DNA of 64,000 bases, from contig NZ_WWCK01000005.1 of the NCBI RefSeq assembly GCF_009857435.1, forward strand, positions 124,001 through 188,000, given 5' to 3'. A model generated the notes under the pieces. That model did no database searches and was not told the origin of the DNA. It saw nothing but the letters and a program-made list of their open reading frames with translations. Shown piece by piece: positions 37,633-46,701 of this stretch. The translations under genes were made by a program, and so were the position numbers. This DNA is from Duganella rivi (GTDB lineage: Bacteria; Pseudomonadota; Gammaproteobacteria; Burkholderiales; Burkholderiaceae_D). The first letter of the stretch is position 1; every line of letters starts with the position of its first letter.

Positions 37633-37962
37633 ATGATGACGATTCAAGATGTTTTATCCGTGTACGCCGCGATGGCCGACCTGACCGAGCAGATGGTGCA
37701 AGCCGCCACCCGCAGCGACTGGGACGCGCTGGTGTTGCTTGAACAGCGCTGCGCGGCCCACGTGCAAACGCTGCGCGACCAGGAAGCGCCGCTGCCCATG
37801 ACGGGCGCCGAACGCGAACGGAAAATTGAACTGATCCGCCAGATGCTCAACGCCGACCGCCAAATCCGCGACCTGACCATGCCGTGGATGGCCCAGCTGT
37901 CCAAACTGATTAATGCCACCGGCACTGAACGGCGCGTCGTGACCGCCTACGGTAGCGTCTAA
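37633..37962 (+). CDS. fliT: Flagellar protein FliT
   Basis: A 109-residue helical protein. FliT proteins act as export chaperones for FliD and, in enteric bacteria, as FlhDC antagonists. The helix-rich composition (WDALVLLEQRCAAHVQTLRD; IRQMLNADRQIRDLTMPWMAQL) and position after fliS support the call; sequence conservation in this family is low. The MM start allows ATG 37633 or 37636. It ends 14 bases before the fliK-like gene. Confidence 0.85.
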   Translation: MMTIQDVLSVYAAMADLTEQMVQAATRSDWDALVLLEQRCAAHVQTLRDQEAPLPMTGAERERKIELIRQMLNADRQIRDLTMPWMAQLSKLINATGTERRVVTAYGSV

Positions 37963-37976
37963 AGCAGGCGCGCGCC

Positions 37977-39581
37977 ATGTTGCCGCGCCTGGACGCCGCC
38001 ATCGTCACGCCGGTCAAGCCGGCGGACGGGGCCGGTGCCGGCGTCGCCATTGGCGATGGCCGCCAGGCGGCCTTCCAGCGCGCCATCCAAAGCCTGGTCG
38101 GCCAGACCGTGCCGGCCGAGGTACTCTCCAAGCTCAAGGATGGCAGCTACCTGGTCAAGGTAGCCGAGAATTCCGTGCGCCTGATGTTGCCGGGCGATAC
38201 GCAGGTCGGCACCAGCGTGCCGCTGACCGTACTCAGCGCCCAGCCGCGCCCGACCTTCCAGCTTGGCAATAGCGCGCCGGGCAGCGCCCCTACCCTGCTG
38301 TACACCGATGCTGGAACCGCCGAGGGCGGCGAAGCGGCAAGCAGCTTGCCGTCGCAAGGCGCGGCAGTCTACGTGCCGGGCAGCGGCAAACCGGCCAGCG
38401 GCGCGGCCCAAGGCGCGCCCGGCCAACCCGGCGCCCCTGCAACAGGCGATGGCGCCGAGGCCGCCGCCGATGGCGATGGCATTCCCGGCCAGCTCAAACC
38501 TGGCGCACCCAATACACCTGCTACTGGCAACGCAGCTGGTACGCCCGGTGCTGCCGGCAATGCCGCCGCTGGCCGCCCCGGATTGCCGGCCGGCGCAGGT
38601 GCCGGAGCTGGCGCCGCCGCTGACGCCCCCGACACGCCGGCCAATGCCGCCGCCCAAGGCCGTCCAGCGGTCGCTGCGGGCAATGCCGCCATCCCGAATC
38701 CGGCCGCCGCCTTGGCTACGCCTGCAGGCGCAGCAGCAGCGCAGGCCGCCGCCACACTGGCCGCCGGGACTGCCGGCTCCGCAGTTCCTGCCGACGCCGT
38801 CAAACCGCAAAGCCTGGCCGCCACCCTGCTCGGCAAAGCGCCGCTGACGCCGGCCAGCGAACTGCCCGAGCTCAGTGCCAACACGCCGCAGCCGACGCTG
38901 AGCAGCGCCGCGCGCGTGCTGACCACCATCCTCAGCACCGCGCAAGCCGGACAAGCGGCGCAAGCAGCCCTGATCGGCAAAACTGCGCTATTCGGCAACG
39001 CCGCGCCCGACACCGACGCGCTGGCGCAAAAGCTGCACGACACCATTTCCAAAAGCGGCCTGTTCTACGAATCCCACGTGGCCGAATGGGCCAAGGGCGA
39101 GCGCCCAATCGCCGACCTGATGCGCGAGCCGCAAATGCAGCGCCTGCTGCAACAAGGCGGCGAAGCTGCGCGCGCCGCCAACAACGGCCCCGACCTCAGC
39201 GCCGCGCAAATGATCAACCAGCAATTGCACACGCAGGAACAGCACCGCGTGCTGTGGCACGGCCAGGCGTGGCCGGGGCAGGAAATGCAGTGGGACGTGC
39301 GGCGCGACCAGCGCGAAGGCGGCAAGGAAGGCGGCGAGACCGACGGCGAGCCGGAACAAATCTGGCGCAGCGGTGTGCGCTTCCGCCTGCCGATGCTGGG
39401 CGCGGTCTCGGCCGCAGTCACGCTGGTGGGCGACCAAGTCCACATCCAGGTGCAAACCGACAGCGACGGCAGCGCCGTCACCCTGCGCGCCTACGCAGGC
39501 GAGCTGGAAAGCGCGATGGCGGCAGCCGGTGCGCCGCTGTCCTCGCTGACCATCAGCCAGGAGGACGATCATGGCGGATGA
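37977..39581 (+). CDS. FliK-like flagellar hook-length control domain protein
   Basis: A 534-residue protein. The N-terminal part (about 1-110) has a beta-rich stretch LVGQTVPAEVLSKLKDGSYLVKVAENSVRLMLPG (key token DGSYLVKVAENSVRLMLP), the middle (about 110-290) is Ala/Gly/Pro-rich and likely disordered, and the last 90 residues (IWRSGVRFRLPMLGAVSAAVTLVGDQVHIQVQ; key token FRLPMLGAVSAAVTLVGD) resemble the FliK C-terminal domain. It is followed, with 11 bases overlap, by an FlhB C-terminal-like gene, so it may be the substrate/ruler partner of that protein. A second, more typical fliK is at 46702. Role inferred. Confidence 0.75.
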   Translation: MLPRLDAAIVTPVKPADGAGAGVAIGDGRQAAFQRAIQSLVGQTVPAEVLSKLKDGSYLVKVAENSVRLMLPGDTQVGTSVPLTVLSAQPRPTFQLGNSAPGSAPTLLYTDAGTAEGGEAASSLPSQGAAVYVPGSGKPASGAAQGAPGQPGAPATGDGAEAAADGDGIPGQLKPGAPNTPATGNAAGTPGAAGNAAAGRPGLPAGAGAGAGAAADAPDTPANAAAQGRPAVAAGNAAIPNPAAALATPAGAAAAQAAATLAAGTAGSAVPADAVKPQSLAATLLGKAPLTPASELPELSANTPQPTLSSAARVLTTILSTAQAGQAAQAALIGKTALFGNAAPDTDALAQKLHDTISKSGLFYESHVAEWAKGERPIADLMREPQMQRLLQQGGEAARAANNGPDLSAAQMINQQLHTQEQHRVLWHGQAWPGQEMQWDVRRDQREGGKEGGETDGEPEQIWRSGVRFRLPMLGAVSAAVTLVGDQVHIQVQTDSDGSAVTLRAYAGELESAMAAAGAPLSSLTISQEDDHGG

Positions 39582-39903
39582 AGCCCCGCGCAAGCCGCTG
39601 CAGCAAGCCGTGGCGCTGGCCTACGACACCGGCAAGCCTGCGCCGAAAGTGGTCGCGAAAGGCCGCGGGCTGGTGGCCGAGCAAATCATCCACGTGGCGC
39701 AGGAGGCCGGCGTGGCCATCCACGAGTCGAAAGAGCTTGTGTCCCTGCTCATGGAAGTTGATCTAGACCAACAGATCCCACCCATCCTTTATCGTACAAT
39801 TGCGGAACTGTTGGCCTGGCTATATCATATTGAAGCAGCGCAAAAGTCTGGCTTGCCCCTGCCGCCCGCACCGGACACCAGCATCCCCTTGACCGAAATT
39901 TGA
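39571..39903 (+). CDS. flhX: FlhB C-terminal domain-like protein (FlhX/EscU family)
   Basis: A 110-residue protein equivalent to the cytoplasmic C-terminal domain of the flagellar export gate component FlhB. It matches FlhB just after the autocleavage site: AVALAYDTGKPAPKVVAKGRGLVAEQI at residues about 13-40 (key token APKVVAKGRGLVAEQI), then the helix ESKELVSLLMEVDLDQQIPP. The NPTH cleavage motif is missing, so it is made directly as the short form. In other bacteria such proteins can replace the cleaved FlhB tail. It overlaps the fliK-like gene. Confidence 0.82.
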   Translation: MADEAPRKPLQQAVALAYDTGKPAPKVVAKGRGLVAEQIIHVAQEAGVAIHESKELVSLLMEVDLDQQIPPILYRTIAELLAWLYHIEAAQKSGLPLPPAPDTSIPLTEI

Positions 39904-39918
39904 CCGAAACGGCTTTAG

Positions 39919-40677
39919 ATGTACCCTCACTTTCAGGATGCGGAATTGGAAAACTGGCACGATTTTGAAGTCGAATCACGACGGGAGATTTTCTCCCTGC
40001 TGCGCGGTATCGGCGAAAAAAACCAGTTAATTCGCATGCTGATCCATGGCGAATCGGATGTCTGCGTGACCTCCATCCTCGACGTCGACGACGCCAACAA
40101 CACCGTCTACCTTGATTGCTCGATCGACCAGGAGCAGAACAAGCGCATCCTGGCCTCGCGCCGGCTGTCGTTTGAAACCACGCTGGACAAGGTGCGCATC
40201 CTGTTTGCGGCCGACCAGATCGAATCGACCACGTTTGAAGGCAACCCGGCGTTCAAAATCCCGTTCCCGGCAACGCTGATCCGCTTGCAGCGGCGCGAGT
40301 ACTACCGCATCGCCACGCCGGTGACCAACCCGGTGCGAGTGCAGATCGTCTTACCGGCCGAGCTGGGCGGCCCGACCACCTTCCCGCTGGCCGACATCAG
40401 CTGCGGCGGAATTGCCATTCTCGACAACAAAATGATTCTGGGCGACGCCATCGGCAAAAACTACGCCGATTGCAAAATCGACCTGCCCGAGATCGGCCAA
40501 ATCACCACCGCGCTACAGGTGCGCAATTCGCTCGATCTGACCCTGCTGAACAACAAAACCAACCGCCGCCTGGGCTGCGAGTTCGTCAACATCTCGCGCG
40601 GCGCGCTGTCCAGCGTCCAGCGCTACATCACCAAGCTGGAACGCGAACGCAACGCCCGCATCGCCGGCTTAAGTTAA
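39919..40677 (+). CDS. ycgR: Flagellar brake protein YcgR (PilZ domain)
   Basis: A 252-residue c-di-GMP-dependent brake acting on the flagellar motor. An N-terminal YcgR domain (about 1-115) precedes a PilZ domain with both ligand motifs: LQRREYYRI (RxxxR) near residue 127 and DISCGGIA (DxSxxG) near 160. Both are intact, so c-di-GMP binding is expected. It follows flhX by 15 bases. The diguanylate cyclase at 30335 and this protein could act on the same pool. The gene is followed at once by hairpin B. Confidence 0.94.
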   Translation: MYPHFQDAELENWHDFEVESRREIFSLLRGIGEKNQLIRMLIHGESDVCVTSILDVDDANNTVYLDCSIDQEQNKRILASRRLSFETTLDKVRILFAADQIESTTFEGNPAFKIPFPATLIRLQRREYYRIATPVTNPVRVQIVLPAELGGPTTFPLADISCGGIAILDNKMILGDAIGKNYADCKIDLPEIGQITTALQVRNSLDLTLLNNKTNRRLGCEFVNISRGALSSVQRYITKLERERNARIAGLS

Positions 40678-40680
40678 AAC

Positions 40681-40770
40681 TCCGGGGTCAGGTCCTCCAT
40701 TTCTACACGAGCCCAGCCATAGTCTTTGCTACGGCTGGGCTCGTGTAGAAATGGAGGACCTGACCCCGGA
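40681..40770. repeat. Long inverted repeat, GGGGTCWG family (hairpin B)
   Basis: Two 42-base arms (40681-40722 and 40729-40770) pair with one mismatch around a six-base loop; one further G-C pair extends outward. The left arm contains GGGGTCAG and, 13 bases later, ACACGAGC, as in hairpin A, but the bases between match hairpin A at only 6 of 13 positions. It is followed by a T-rich run (TTATTTTTTT), so it may terminate transcription of ycgR, and possibly of fliE from the other side. Confidence 0.9.
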
Positions 40771-40784
40771 GCTTATTTTTTTCG

Positions 40785-41129
40785 TCACACCTGCATATTC
40801 ATGATGTCGTGGTAGGCTGACACCAGCTTGTTGCGCACCTGGATCGTGCCCTGGAAGTTGATGCTGGCTTTTTGTTGCGCGATCATCACGTCCGACAGGC
40901 TGACGGTGTCGTCGCCCATGGCGAATTTCTTGTTCAAGCCGTCCGCTTCCACCTGGCTGGCGTTGACCGCGTCCAGCGACTTTTTCAAGGCATCCTGAAA
41001 ATCCGCCTTCGGCACCGCCGGCGGCTCGGTCGCAATCACCGGCGGCTTGAGGTCGGGCTTGGTCGCGTGCGCGTGTAGCTGCGCAATCATGGCTTGGATT
41101 CGACTACTGTCAATTCCACCTGTAATCAT
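40785..41129 (-). CDS. fliE: Flagellar hook-basal body protein FliE
   Basis: A 114-residue component joining the MS ring to the rod. The family C-terminal half is clear: DFQDALKKSLDAVNASQ, then DDTVSLSDVMIAQQKASINFQ and the end VRNKLVSAYHDIMNMQV. ATG 41129 has AGGAG seven bases upstream and begins MITGGIDSSRIQAMIAQL, as expected; the frame is open further upstream without a likely start. It diverges from fliF. Confidence 0.94.
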   Translation of the reverse strand: MITGGIDSSRIQAMIAQLHAHATKPDLKPPVIATEPPAVPKADFQDALKKSLDAVNASQVEADGLNKKFAMGDDTVSLSDVMIAQQKASINFQGTIQVRNKLVSAYHDIMNMQV

Positions 41130-41293
41130 TGCTGACTCCTTTTTTATACGTGCTGACAGAATAACAAGGAGTCCGCAAGCCCCCACCTCCGAGCAGGACG
41201 GTAAACGGCCCCTTATTCCCCCTATTGAATTTCCCAAATACAAGCAATAATGGCGATATTCCTTATAGAACCCTCCACCGGGACTCAACGATC

Positions 41294-43039
41294 ATGGCCG
41301 TAGCGGAAGAAATCGACAACGACACAGCAGCCGGCGCGCAAGACGACGGCGCCGAGAAGCTGCCCTTCATCCAGACGCCGATGGGCCGCAATTTCCTGCG
41401 CGCCGCCGGGGCTGCCGCCATCGTCGCCATCCTGTTCGGCCTGTACCTGTGGAACAAGCCGCCCGAATACGCGGTGCTGTTCTCCAACTTCACCGACCGT
41501 GACGGCGGCGCCATCACGGCCGAGCTGGACAAGCTGCAAATCAAGCACAAGTTCGCCGACAACGGCACCGCCATCCTGGTGCCGGTCGACCAGGTGCACG
41601 ACATCCGCCTCAAGCTGGCGGCACAGGGCTTGCCGAAAGGCGGCACGGTCGGCTTCGAGCTGATGGAAAACCAGAAACTGGGCGTGTCCCAGTTCGCCGA
41701 ACAAGTCAATTACCAGCGCGCACTCGAAGGCGAACTGGCCCGCTCCGTGATGTCGCTGGCGCCGGTGGAAAACGCCCGCGTCCACCTGGCGCTGCCGAAG
41801 CCGTCCGTGTTCGTGCGCGACCAGCAAAAACCAACCGCCTCGGTGATCGTGACCCTGCGCACCAACCGCATGCTGGACGCGCAGCAAACCGGCGCCATCA
41901 TCCACCTGGTGGCGTCCAGCGTGGCCGAGCTGACGCCGGCCAACGTCACCGTAGTCGACCAGGCCGGCAACCTGATTTCTGAGCAGAATAAACCTGGCGC
42001 AGCCGCCAACGCCAAGCTCGACGAGCAGCAGCTTAAATACGTCAAGGACTTGCAGACGCAGGTGATCCGCCAGGTCGAGTCCATCGTCACCCCTATCGTT
42101 GGCGAAGGCAATGTGCGCGCCGAGGCAGTGGCCGACGTCGACTTCGCCAAGATCGAGCAAGCGTCCGAGAACTACAAGCCGAACTCGCCACCGGCCGCCT
42201 CGGCCATCCGCAGCCAGCAGACCAGCGAAACCAACGGCAACAACAATGCCCAGAATCCGGGCGGCATCCCGGGCGCGCTGTCGAACCAGCCGCCGGGCAC
42301 GGCCACCGCCCCGCTCAACCAGACCGCCCAGGCCAACGGCCCCAACGCGCCGCCGCCGGGCACCGTGCCGGGCACCGTCAACCCCAACGCCGCCGCCGGC
42401 CCGAGCCACAAGGAATCGACTACCAATTACGAAGTCGACAAGACCGTGCGCTACGAGCAGCGCGGCATGGGCGGCCTGCGCCGCCTGACCGTGGCGGTGG
42501 CCGTCAATTACAAGCGCATCGTCGATAAGGACGGCAAAGTTACGGTAAAGGCCTATACTCCTGAGGAGATGGCCAAGATCAATGACCTGGTGCGCCAGGC
42601 CATGGGCTATAACCAGGACCGCGGCGACGCCGTCAGCGTGGCCAACTCGCCGTTCGATGGCGTCGACAAGCCGTACGAGCCGCCGCCGGAATGGTGGAAA
42701 GACCCGGCCAACTTGCCGATGGCCAAGGATTTCGCCAAGTTCCTGATCACCGCCCTGATCTTGCTGTACATCGTGCTGCGTATCGTCCGCCCGATGATGC
42801 GCCCGGTGTTCAAGAAAATCGACGAGATCAACGCGCCCGAGCCGGAACCGGAAGTACCGGAAGAAGTGGTCGAAGAAGGCCCGGACGAAGCGCTCATCGC
42901 CGAAGAAGAGCTGCGCAAAATGGAAGAAAACACTGCCCGCGGCTACCGCGAAAACCTGGCCATGGCCAAGAAACTGGCAGTGGAAGACCCACGTATTGTT
43001 GCCAACGTGATTAAAGAATGGATAGGCGCAAATGACTGA
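41294..43039 (+). CDS. fliF: Flagellar MS-ring protein FliF
   Basis: A 581-residue inner-membrane ring protein. The first membrane helix is about residues 36-57 (FLRAAGAAAIVAILFGLYLW), the periplasmic ring-building motifs include LAAQGLPKGGTVGFELM and RAYRALEGELARS-like sequence (YQRALEGELARSVMS), and a second helix is near 495-515 (FLITALILLYIVLRIV). A Pro/Asn-rich linker occurs around residues 300-370. The C-terminal FliG-binding tail ends VANVIKEWIGAND. ATG 41294 is used. It overlaps fliG by eight bases. It heads the fliFGHIJK unit. Confidence 0.96.
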   Translation: MAVAEEIDNDTAAGAQDDGAEKLPFIQTPMGRNFLRAAGAAAIVAILFGLYLWNKPPEYAVLFSNFTDRDGGAITAELDKLQIKHKFADNGTAILVPVDQVHDIRLKLAAQGLPKGGTVGFELMENQKLGVSQFAEQVNYQRALEGELARSVMSLAPVENARVHLALPKPSVFVRDQQKPTASVIVTLRTNRMLDAQQTGAIIHLVASSVAELTPANVTVVDQAGNLISEQNKPGAAANAKLDEQQLKYVKDLQTQVIRQVESIVTPIVGEGNVRAEAVADVDFAKIEQASENYKPNSPPAASAIRSQQTSETNGNNNAQNPGGIPGALSNQPPGTATAPLNQTAQANGPNAPPPGTVPGTVNPNAAAGPSHKESTTNYEVDKTVRYEQRGMGGLRRLTVAVAVNYKRIVDKDGKVTVKAYTPEEMAKINDLVRQAMGYNQDRGDAVSVANSPFDGVDKPYEPPPEWWKDPANLPMAKDFAKFLITALILLYIVLRIVRPMMRPVFKKIDEINAPEPEPEVPEEVVEEGPDEALIAEEELRKMEENTARGYRENLAMAKKLAVEDPRIVANVIKEWIGAND

Positions 43040-44030
43040 GAATACCGGACTGCAAAAAGCCGCCATCCTGATGCTGGCGATGGGCGAGACCGAGGCCGCC
43101 GAGGTGATGAAATTCCTCGGCCCGCGCGAAGTGCTGAAGCTGGGCGCGGCCATGGCCACCATGAAAAACGTGCCGCACGAGGAAGTGGTCGGCACGCTCG
43201 ACAATTTCCGCGATATGGTGGCGGCCGCCTCCACCGTGGGCCTGGACTCGGACGAGTACATCCGCCAGGTGCTGACCAAGGCGCTGGGCGACGACAAGGC
43301 CTCGGTGCTGCTGTCGCGCATTCTGGGCGGCAAGGACGCGTCCGGTATTGAATCGCTGAAGTGGATGGATTCGCAATCCGTGGCCGAGCTGATCCGCAAC
43401 GAACACCCGCAGATTATCGCCACCATCCTGGTTCACCTCGAACGCGACCAGGCTTGCGAGATCCTCGGCAACTTCACCGACCGCCTGCGCAACGACGTGG
43501 TGCTGCGGATCGCCACACTGGACGGCGTGCAGCCGGCCGCGCTGCGCGAGCTGAATGACGTGCTGACCAAGCTGCTGTCCGGTAACGAGAACATCAAGAA
43601 ATCGACGCTGGGCGGTGTGCGCGCGGCGGCCGAGATTCTCAACTTTATGTCCGGCGAGCAGGAAAGCTCGGTCATGGACAACATCAAGAACTACGACAAC
43701 GACATGGCGCAGAAGATCATGGACGAGATGTTCGTGTTCGACAACCTGATCGATATCGACGATCGCGGCATCCAGCTGCTGCTGCGCGAGGTGCAGTCCG
43801 AGATGCTGATCATCGCCTTGAAAGGCGCGTCGCAGGAACTGCGCGACAAGATCTTCAAGAATATGTCGGCCCGTGCATCGGAAATGATGCGCGAAGACCT
43901 GGAATCGAAAGGCCCGGTGCGCCTGTCGGAAGTGGAAACGCAACAAAAGCAAATCCTGCAAATCGTGCGCCGCCTGGCCGACGAAGGGCAGATCGTGCTG
44001 GGTGGTAAAGGCGAGGATTCCTTCGTTTAA
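43032..44030 (+). CDS. fliG: Flagellar motor switch protein FliG
   Basis: A 332-residue rotor protein that connects FliF, FliM and the stators. The N-terminus GLQKAAILMLAMGETEAAEVMKFL (key token KAAILMLAMGE), the EHPQIIATILVHLERDQA middle motif and the C-terminal charged torque helix (LQLLLREVQSEMLIIALKGA region) are all present. It starts within the fliF gene (eight-base overlap), indicating translational coupling. Confidence 0.96.
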   Translation: MTENTGLQKAAILMLAMGETEAAEVMKFLGPREVLKLGAAMATMKNVPHEEVVGTLDNFRDMVAAASTVGLDSDEYIRQVLTKALGDDKASVLLSRILGGKDASGIESLKWMDSQSVAELIRNEHPQIIATILVHLERDQACEILGNFTDRLRNDVVLRIATLDGVQPAALRELNDVLTKLLSGNENIKKSTLGGVRAAAEILNFMSGEQESSVMDNIKNYDNDMAQKIMDEMFVFDNLIDIDDRGIQLLLREVQSEMLIIALKGASQELRDKIFKNMSARASEMMREDLESKGPVRLSEVETQQKQILQIVRRLADEGQIVLGGKGEDSFV

Positions 44031-44032
44031 AC

Positions 44033-44800
44033 ATGGTAATTCATTCCAAAGAACAGCAGACGGCGTTTCAGCGCTGGGAGATGACCTCGTTTGGCGACGA
44101 GCGTCCCAGCTCGATCGCCCTGCGCGAGGCCGAACAGCGCGAGCGCGATGCAGAAAACGCCCGCCTCGAGGCCGAGCAGCGCGTGCAGGAAGCCTTGCAG
44201 GCGCAGCAAGAACAAATGGAAATGGGCCCGCCGCTGCCGCCGCCCACCGCTTACCCGACCGTGGAAGAACTGGAGCAAATCCGCGAGGATGCGCGCAAGG
44301 AAGGCTATGAGGAAGGCCACGCCGCCGGTCACGCGGACGGCCATGCCGAAGCCATGGAGGCCGGCCAGGCAGCCACCAAGGAAGAGTTGCAGCACATGCG
44401 CGCGCTGGCCGACAGCTTCAGCACCGCGCTGCATGACGCCGATCAGCTGATCGCCAACGACGTGCTCGACCTCGCCCTGCAACTGGCCAAGGGCATGCTG
44501 AAAAACGCGCTGCAAGTGAAGCCGGAGCTGATCCTGCCTATCGTGCGCGACGCCATCGAATACCTGCCGGTGCTGCAGCAACCTGCCCTGCTGGTGCTGC
44601 ACCCGGACGACGCCGCCACCGTGCGCGCCGGCATCGGCGAGGAGCTGGACAAGGGCGGCTGGCGCGTGGTGGAAGATCCATCGGTCGGCCGTGGCGGCTG
44701 CAAGGTCGATACCGCCTCCAACCAAATCGACGCCACCGCCGCCGCGCGCTGGCAACGCCTGAGCCACGCGCTGGGCAAAGAAGTAGACTGGCTGGCCTAA
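44033..44800 (+). CDS. fliH: Flagellar assembly protein FliH
   Basis: A 255-residue stator and negative regulator of the FliI export ATPase. It has a long Glu/Gln/Ala-rich coiled coil (about 25-65), the glycine-spaced [22 protein letters not shown] segment (GxxxG-type repeats, about 91-112) and a conserved C-terminal half ending in [20 protein letters not shown] sequence ([16 protein letters not shown]). It follows fliG by two bases and precedes fliI by four. Confidence 0.94.
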   Translation: MVIHSKEQQTAFQRWEMTSFGDERPSSIALREAEQRERDAENARLEAEQRVQEALQAQQEQMEMGPPLPPPTAYPTVEELEQIREDARKEGYEEGHAAGHADGHAEAMEAGQAATKEELQHMRALADSFSTALHDADQLIANDVLDLALQLAKGMLKNALQVKPELILPIVRDAIEYLPVLQQPALLVLHPDDAATVRAGIGEELDKGGWRVVEDPSVGRGGCKVDTASNQIDATAAARWQRLSHALGKEVDWLA

Positions 44801-44804
44801 GATC

Positions 44805-46205
44805 ATGGACGCCGTTGCCAATCCCCACGCCGGACGCTGGAAATCCTACCTCAACGATTGCGCCGAGCTAGTCGGCTTTGTTGAGCCGATGCAGATTTCC
44901 GGCCGCGTTACGCGCGTGGCCGGGCTGGTGATGGAAGCGGTCGGCCTGCGCCTGGCCGTCGGCGCGGCCTGCACCGTGCCGCTGCCGGCCGGCGGCAAAA
45001 TTGAAGCCGAAGTGGTTGGCTTTGAGGGCGACAAACTGTTCCTGATGCCGCAATCGGACGTGGAAGGCGTGGTGCCCGGCACCCGCGTGTTCCCGGTTGA
45101 GCCATCGATCCCGAAACCGGGCACCGTGACCCACCCGCGCCGCCGCCCAAGCGACCGCGCGCGCCATCTGCCGGTCGGCCCCGAACTGCTGGGCCGCGTG
45201 CTGGACGGCGCCGGCCGCCCGCTGGACGGCCTCGGCCCGCTTAACACCTCCGACAGCGCGCCGATCAATACCCGCCCCGCCAATCCGCTGGGCCGCGCGC
45301 CGATCGCCGAAACGCTGGACGTCGGCGTGCGCTCCATCAACGCCATGCTGACCGTCGGACGCGGCCAGCGCATGGGCTTGTTCGCCGGTTCCGGCGTCGG
45401 TAAATCCGTGCTGCTGGGCATGATGGCGCGCTACACCGAGGCTGATATCATCGTGGTCGGCCTGATCGGCGAACGCGGACGAGAAGTAAAAGAATTCATC
45501 GAACAAATTCTCGGCGAGGAAGGCTTGGCGCGCTCCGTCGTGGTCGCTGCCCCAGCCGACACGCCGCCGCTGATGCGCCTGCAAGGCGCCGCCTACGCCA
45601 CCGCCATTGCCGAGCATTTCCGCGACAAAGGCCAGAACGTGCTGCTGATCATGGACTCGCTGACCCGCTACGCCATGGCGCAACGCGAGATCGCGCTGGC
45701 CATCGGCGAGCCACCCGCTACCAAGGGCTATCCGCCATCGGTGTTTGCCAAGCTGCCTATCCTGGTCGAGCGCGCCGGCAACGGCGAAATGGGCGGCGGC
45801 TCCATCACTGCCTTCTACACCGTGCTGACCGAGGGCGATGACCAGCAAGACCCGATTGCCGACTCGGCGCGCGCGATCCTGGACGGCCACATCGTGCTGA
45901 ACCGCCGCCTGGCCGAGGCTGGCCACTACCCTGCTATCGACATCGAGCAGTCGATCAGCCGCGCCATGCACTCAATCACCTCGCACGAGCACCAGACCAA
46001 GGCGCGCCAACTGAAGCAACTGTTCTCGCGCTTCGAGCGCAGCCGCGACCTGATCAGCGTGGGCGCCTACGCCGCCGGCACCGACCCGGTGCTCGATCAG
46101 GCCATCCAATTACATGACCGCATCGAGAATTTCTTGCAACAACAGATCACCGAACGGGTGACCATGGGCGAGAGCTTAGGCCAACTTACCTCTCTATTCG
46201 ACTGA
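44805..46205 (+). CDS. fliI: Flagellum-specific ATP synthase FliI
   Basis: The 466-residue ATPase that energises flagellar protein export. The Walker A motif GSGVGKS is at residues 195-201, and the Walker B segment [37 protein letters not shown] follows (key token LLIMDSLTR). The overall sequence is F1-beta-like. It is flanked by its regulator FliH and by FliJ. Confidence 0.97.
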   Translation: MDAVANPHAGRWKSYLNDCAELVGFVEPMQISGRVTRVAGLVMEAVGLRLAVGAACTVPLPAGGKIEAEVVGFEGDKLFLMPQSDVEGVVPGTRVFPVEPSIPKPGTVTHPRRRPSDRARHLPVGPELLGRVLDGAGRPLDGLGPLNTSDSAPINTRPANPLGRAPIAETLDVGVRSINAMLTVGRGQRMGLFAGSGVGKSVLLGMMARYTEADIIVVGLIGERGREVKEFIEQILGEEGLARSVVVAAPADTPPLMRLQGAAYATAIAEHFRDKGQNVLLIMDSLTRYAMAQREIALAIGEPPATKGYPPSVFAKLPILVERAGNGEMGGGSITAFYTVLTEGDDQQDPIADSARAILDGHIVLNRRLAEAGHYPAIDIEQSISRAMHSITSHEHQTKARQLKQLFSRFERSRDLISVGAYAAGTDPVLDQAIQLHDRIENFLQQQITERVTMGESLGQLTSLFD

Positions 46206-46241
46206 TTGACGCTGTATTCCGCCACCTATAATTGACTCACC

Positions 46242-46682
46242 ATGGCTTCCAAAGCGCAATTAGAAACACTGATGGACCTCGCGCGGCGTGAGACGGACGA
46301 CGCTGCCAAACGGCTGGGCGTCGCCCTGAAAGCCGTCGAAGACGCCAGGCAAAAGCACGAAATGCTGGTCGGCTACCGCGAGGAATACCTGAAACGTTTC
46401 GAAGCAGCGCAGGCGGCCGGCATCACGCCGATGGCTTACCGCAACTTTGTAGCCTTCATCGAGAAGCTGGACACCGCCGTCAAGGGGCAGCTGGACATGA
46501 TCAAGCACGCCGAGTACCGCAGCGACCAGGAAAAAGCCGCGTGGCAGGCCAGCGAGCGCAAGCGCATGTCCTACTCCACCCTCAACGATCGGGCGGACGC
46601 CGCCGCGCTCAAGCTGGAAAACAAGCGCGACCAGAAGCAAATGGACGAACACGCAGCAAGGCAGGCGTACTACAAACGATGA
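46242..46682 (+). CDS. fliJ: Flagellar export protein FliJ
   Basis: A 146-residue coiled-coil protein that inserts in the FliI hexamer like a gamma subunit. It is nearly all helix with charged heptads (LARRETDDAAKRLGVALKAVEDAR, then LENKRDQKQMDEHAARQAYYKR; each cited by its key part, REtDDAAKRLG and DQKQMDEHA). The position between fliI and fliK is standard, and sequence alone is weakly conserved. Confidence 0.9.
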   Translation: MASKAQLETLMDLARRETDDAAKRLGVALKAVEDARQKHEMLVGYREEYLKRFEAAQAAGITPMAYRNFVAFIEKLDTAVKGQLDMIKHAEYRSDQEKAAWQASERKRMSYSTLNDRADAAALKLENKRDQKQMDEHAARQAYYKR

Positions 46683-46701
46683 CATTGAGAGAGCGCGAAA
46701 C

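Noticed and set aside
41130..41293. FliA-type promoter between fliE and fliF
   Set aside because: TAAA at about 41211 has only a poor -10 element (3 of 8) at the right spacing, and no convincing site for another sigma factor was found.
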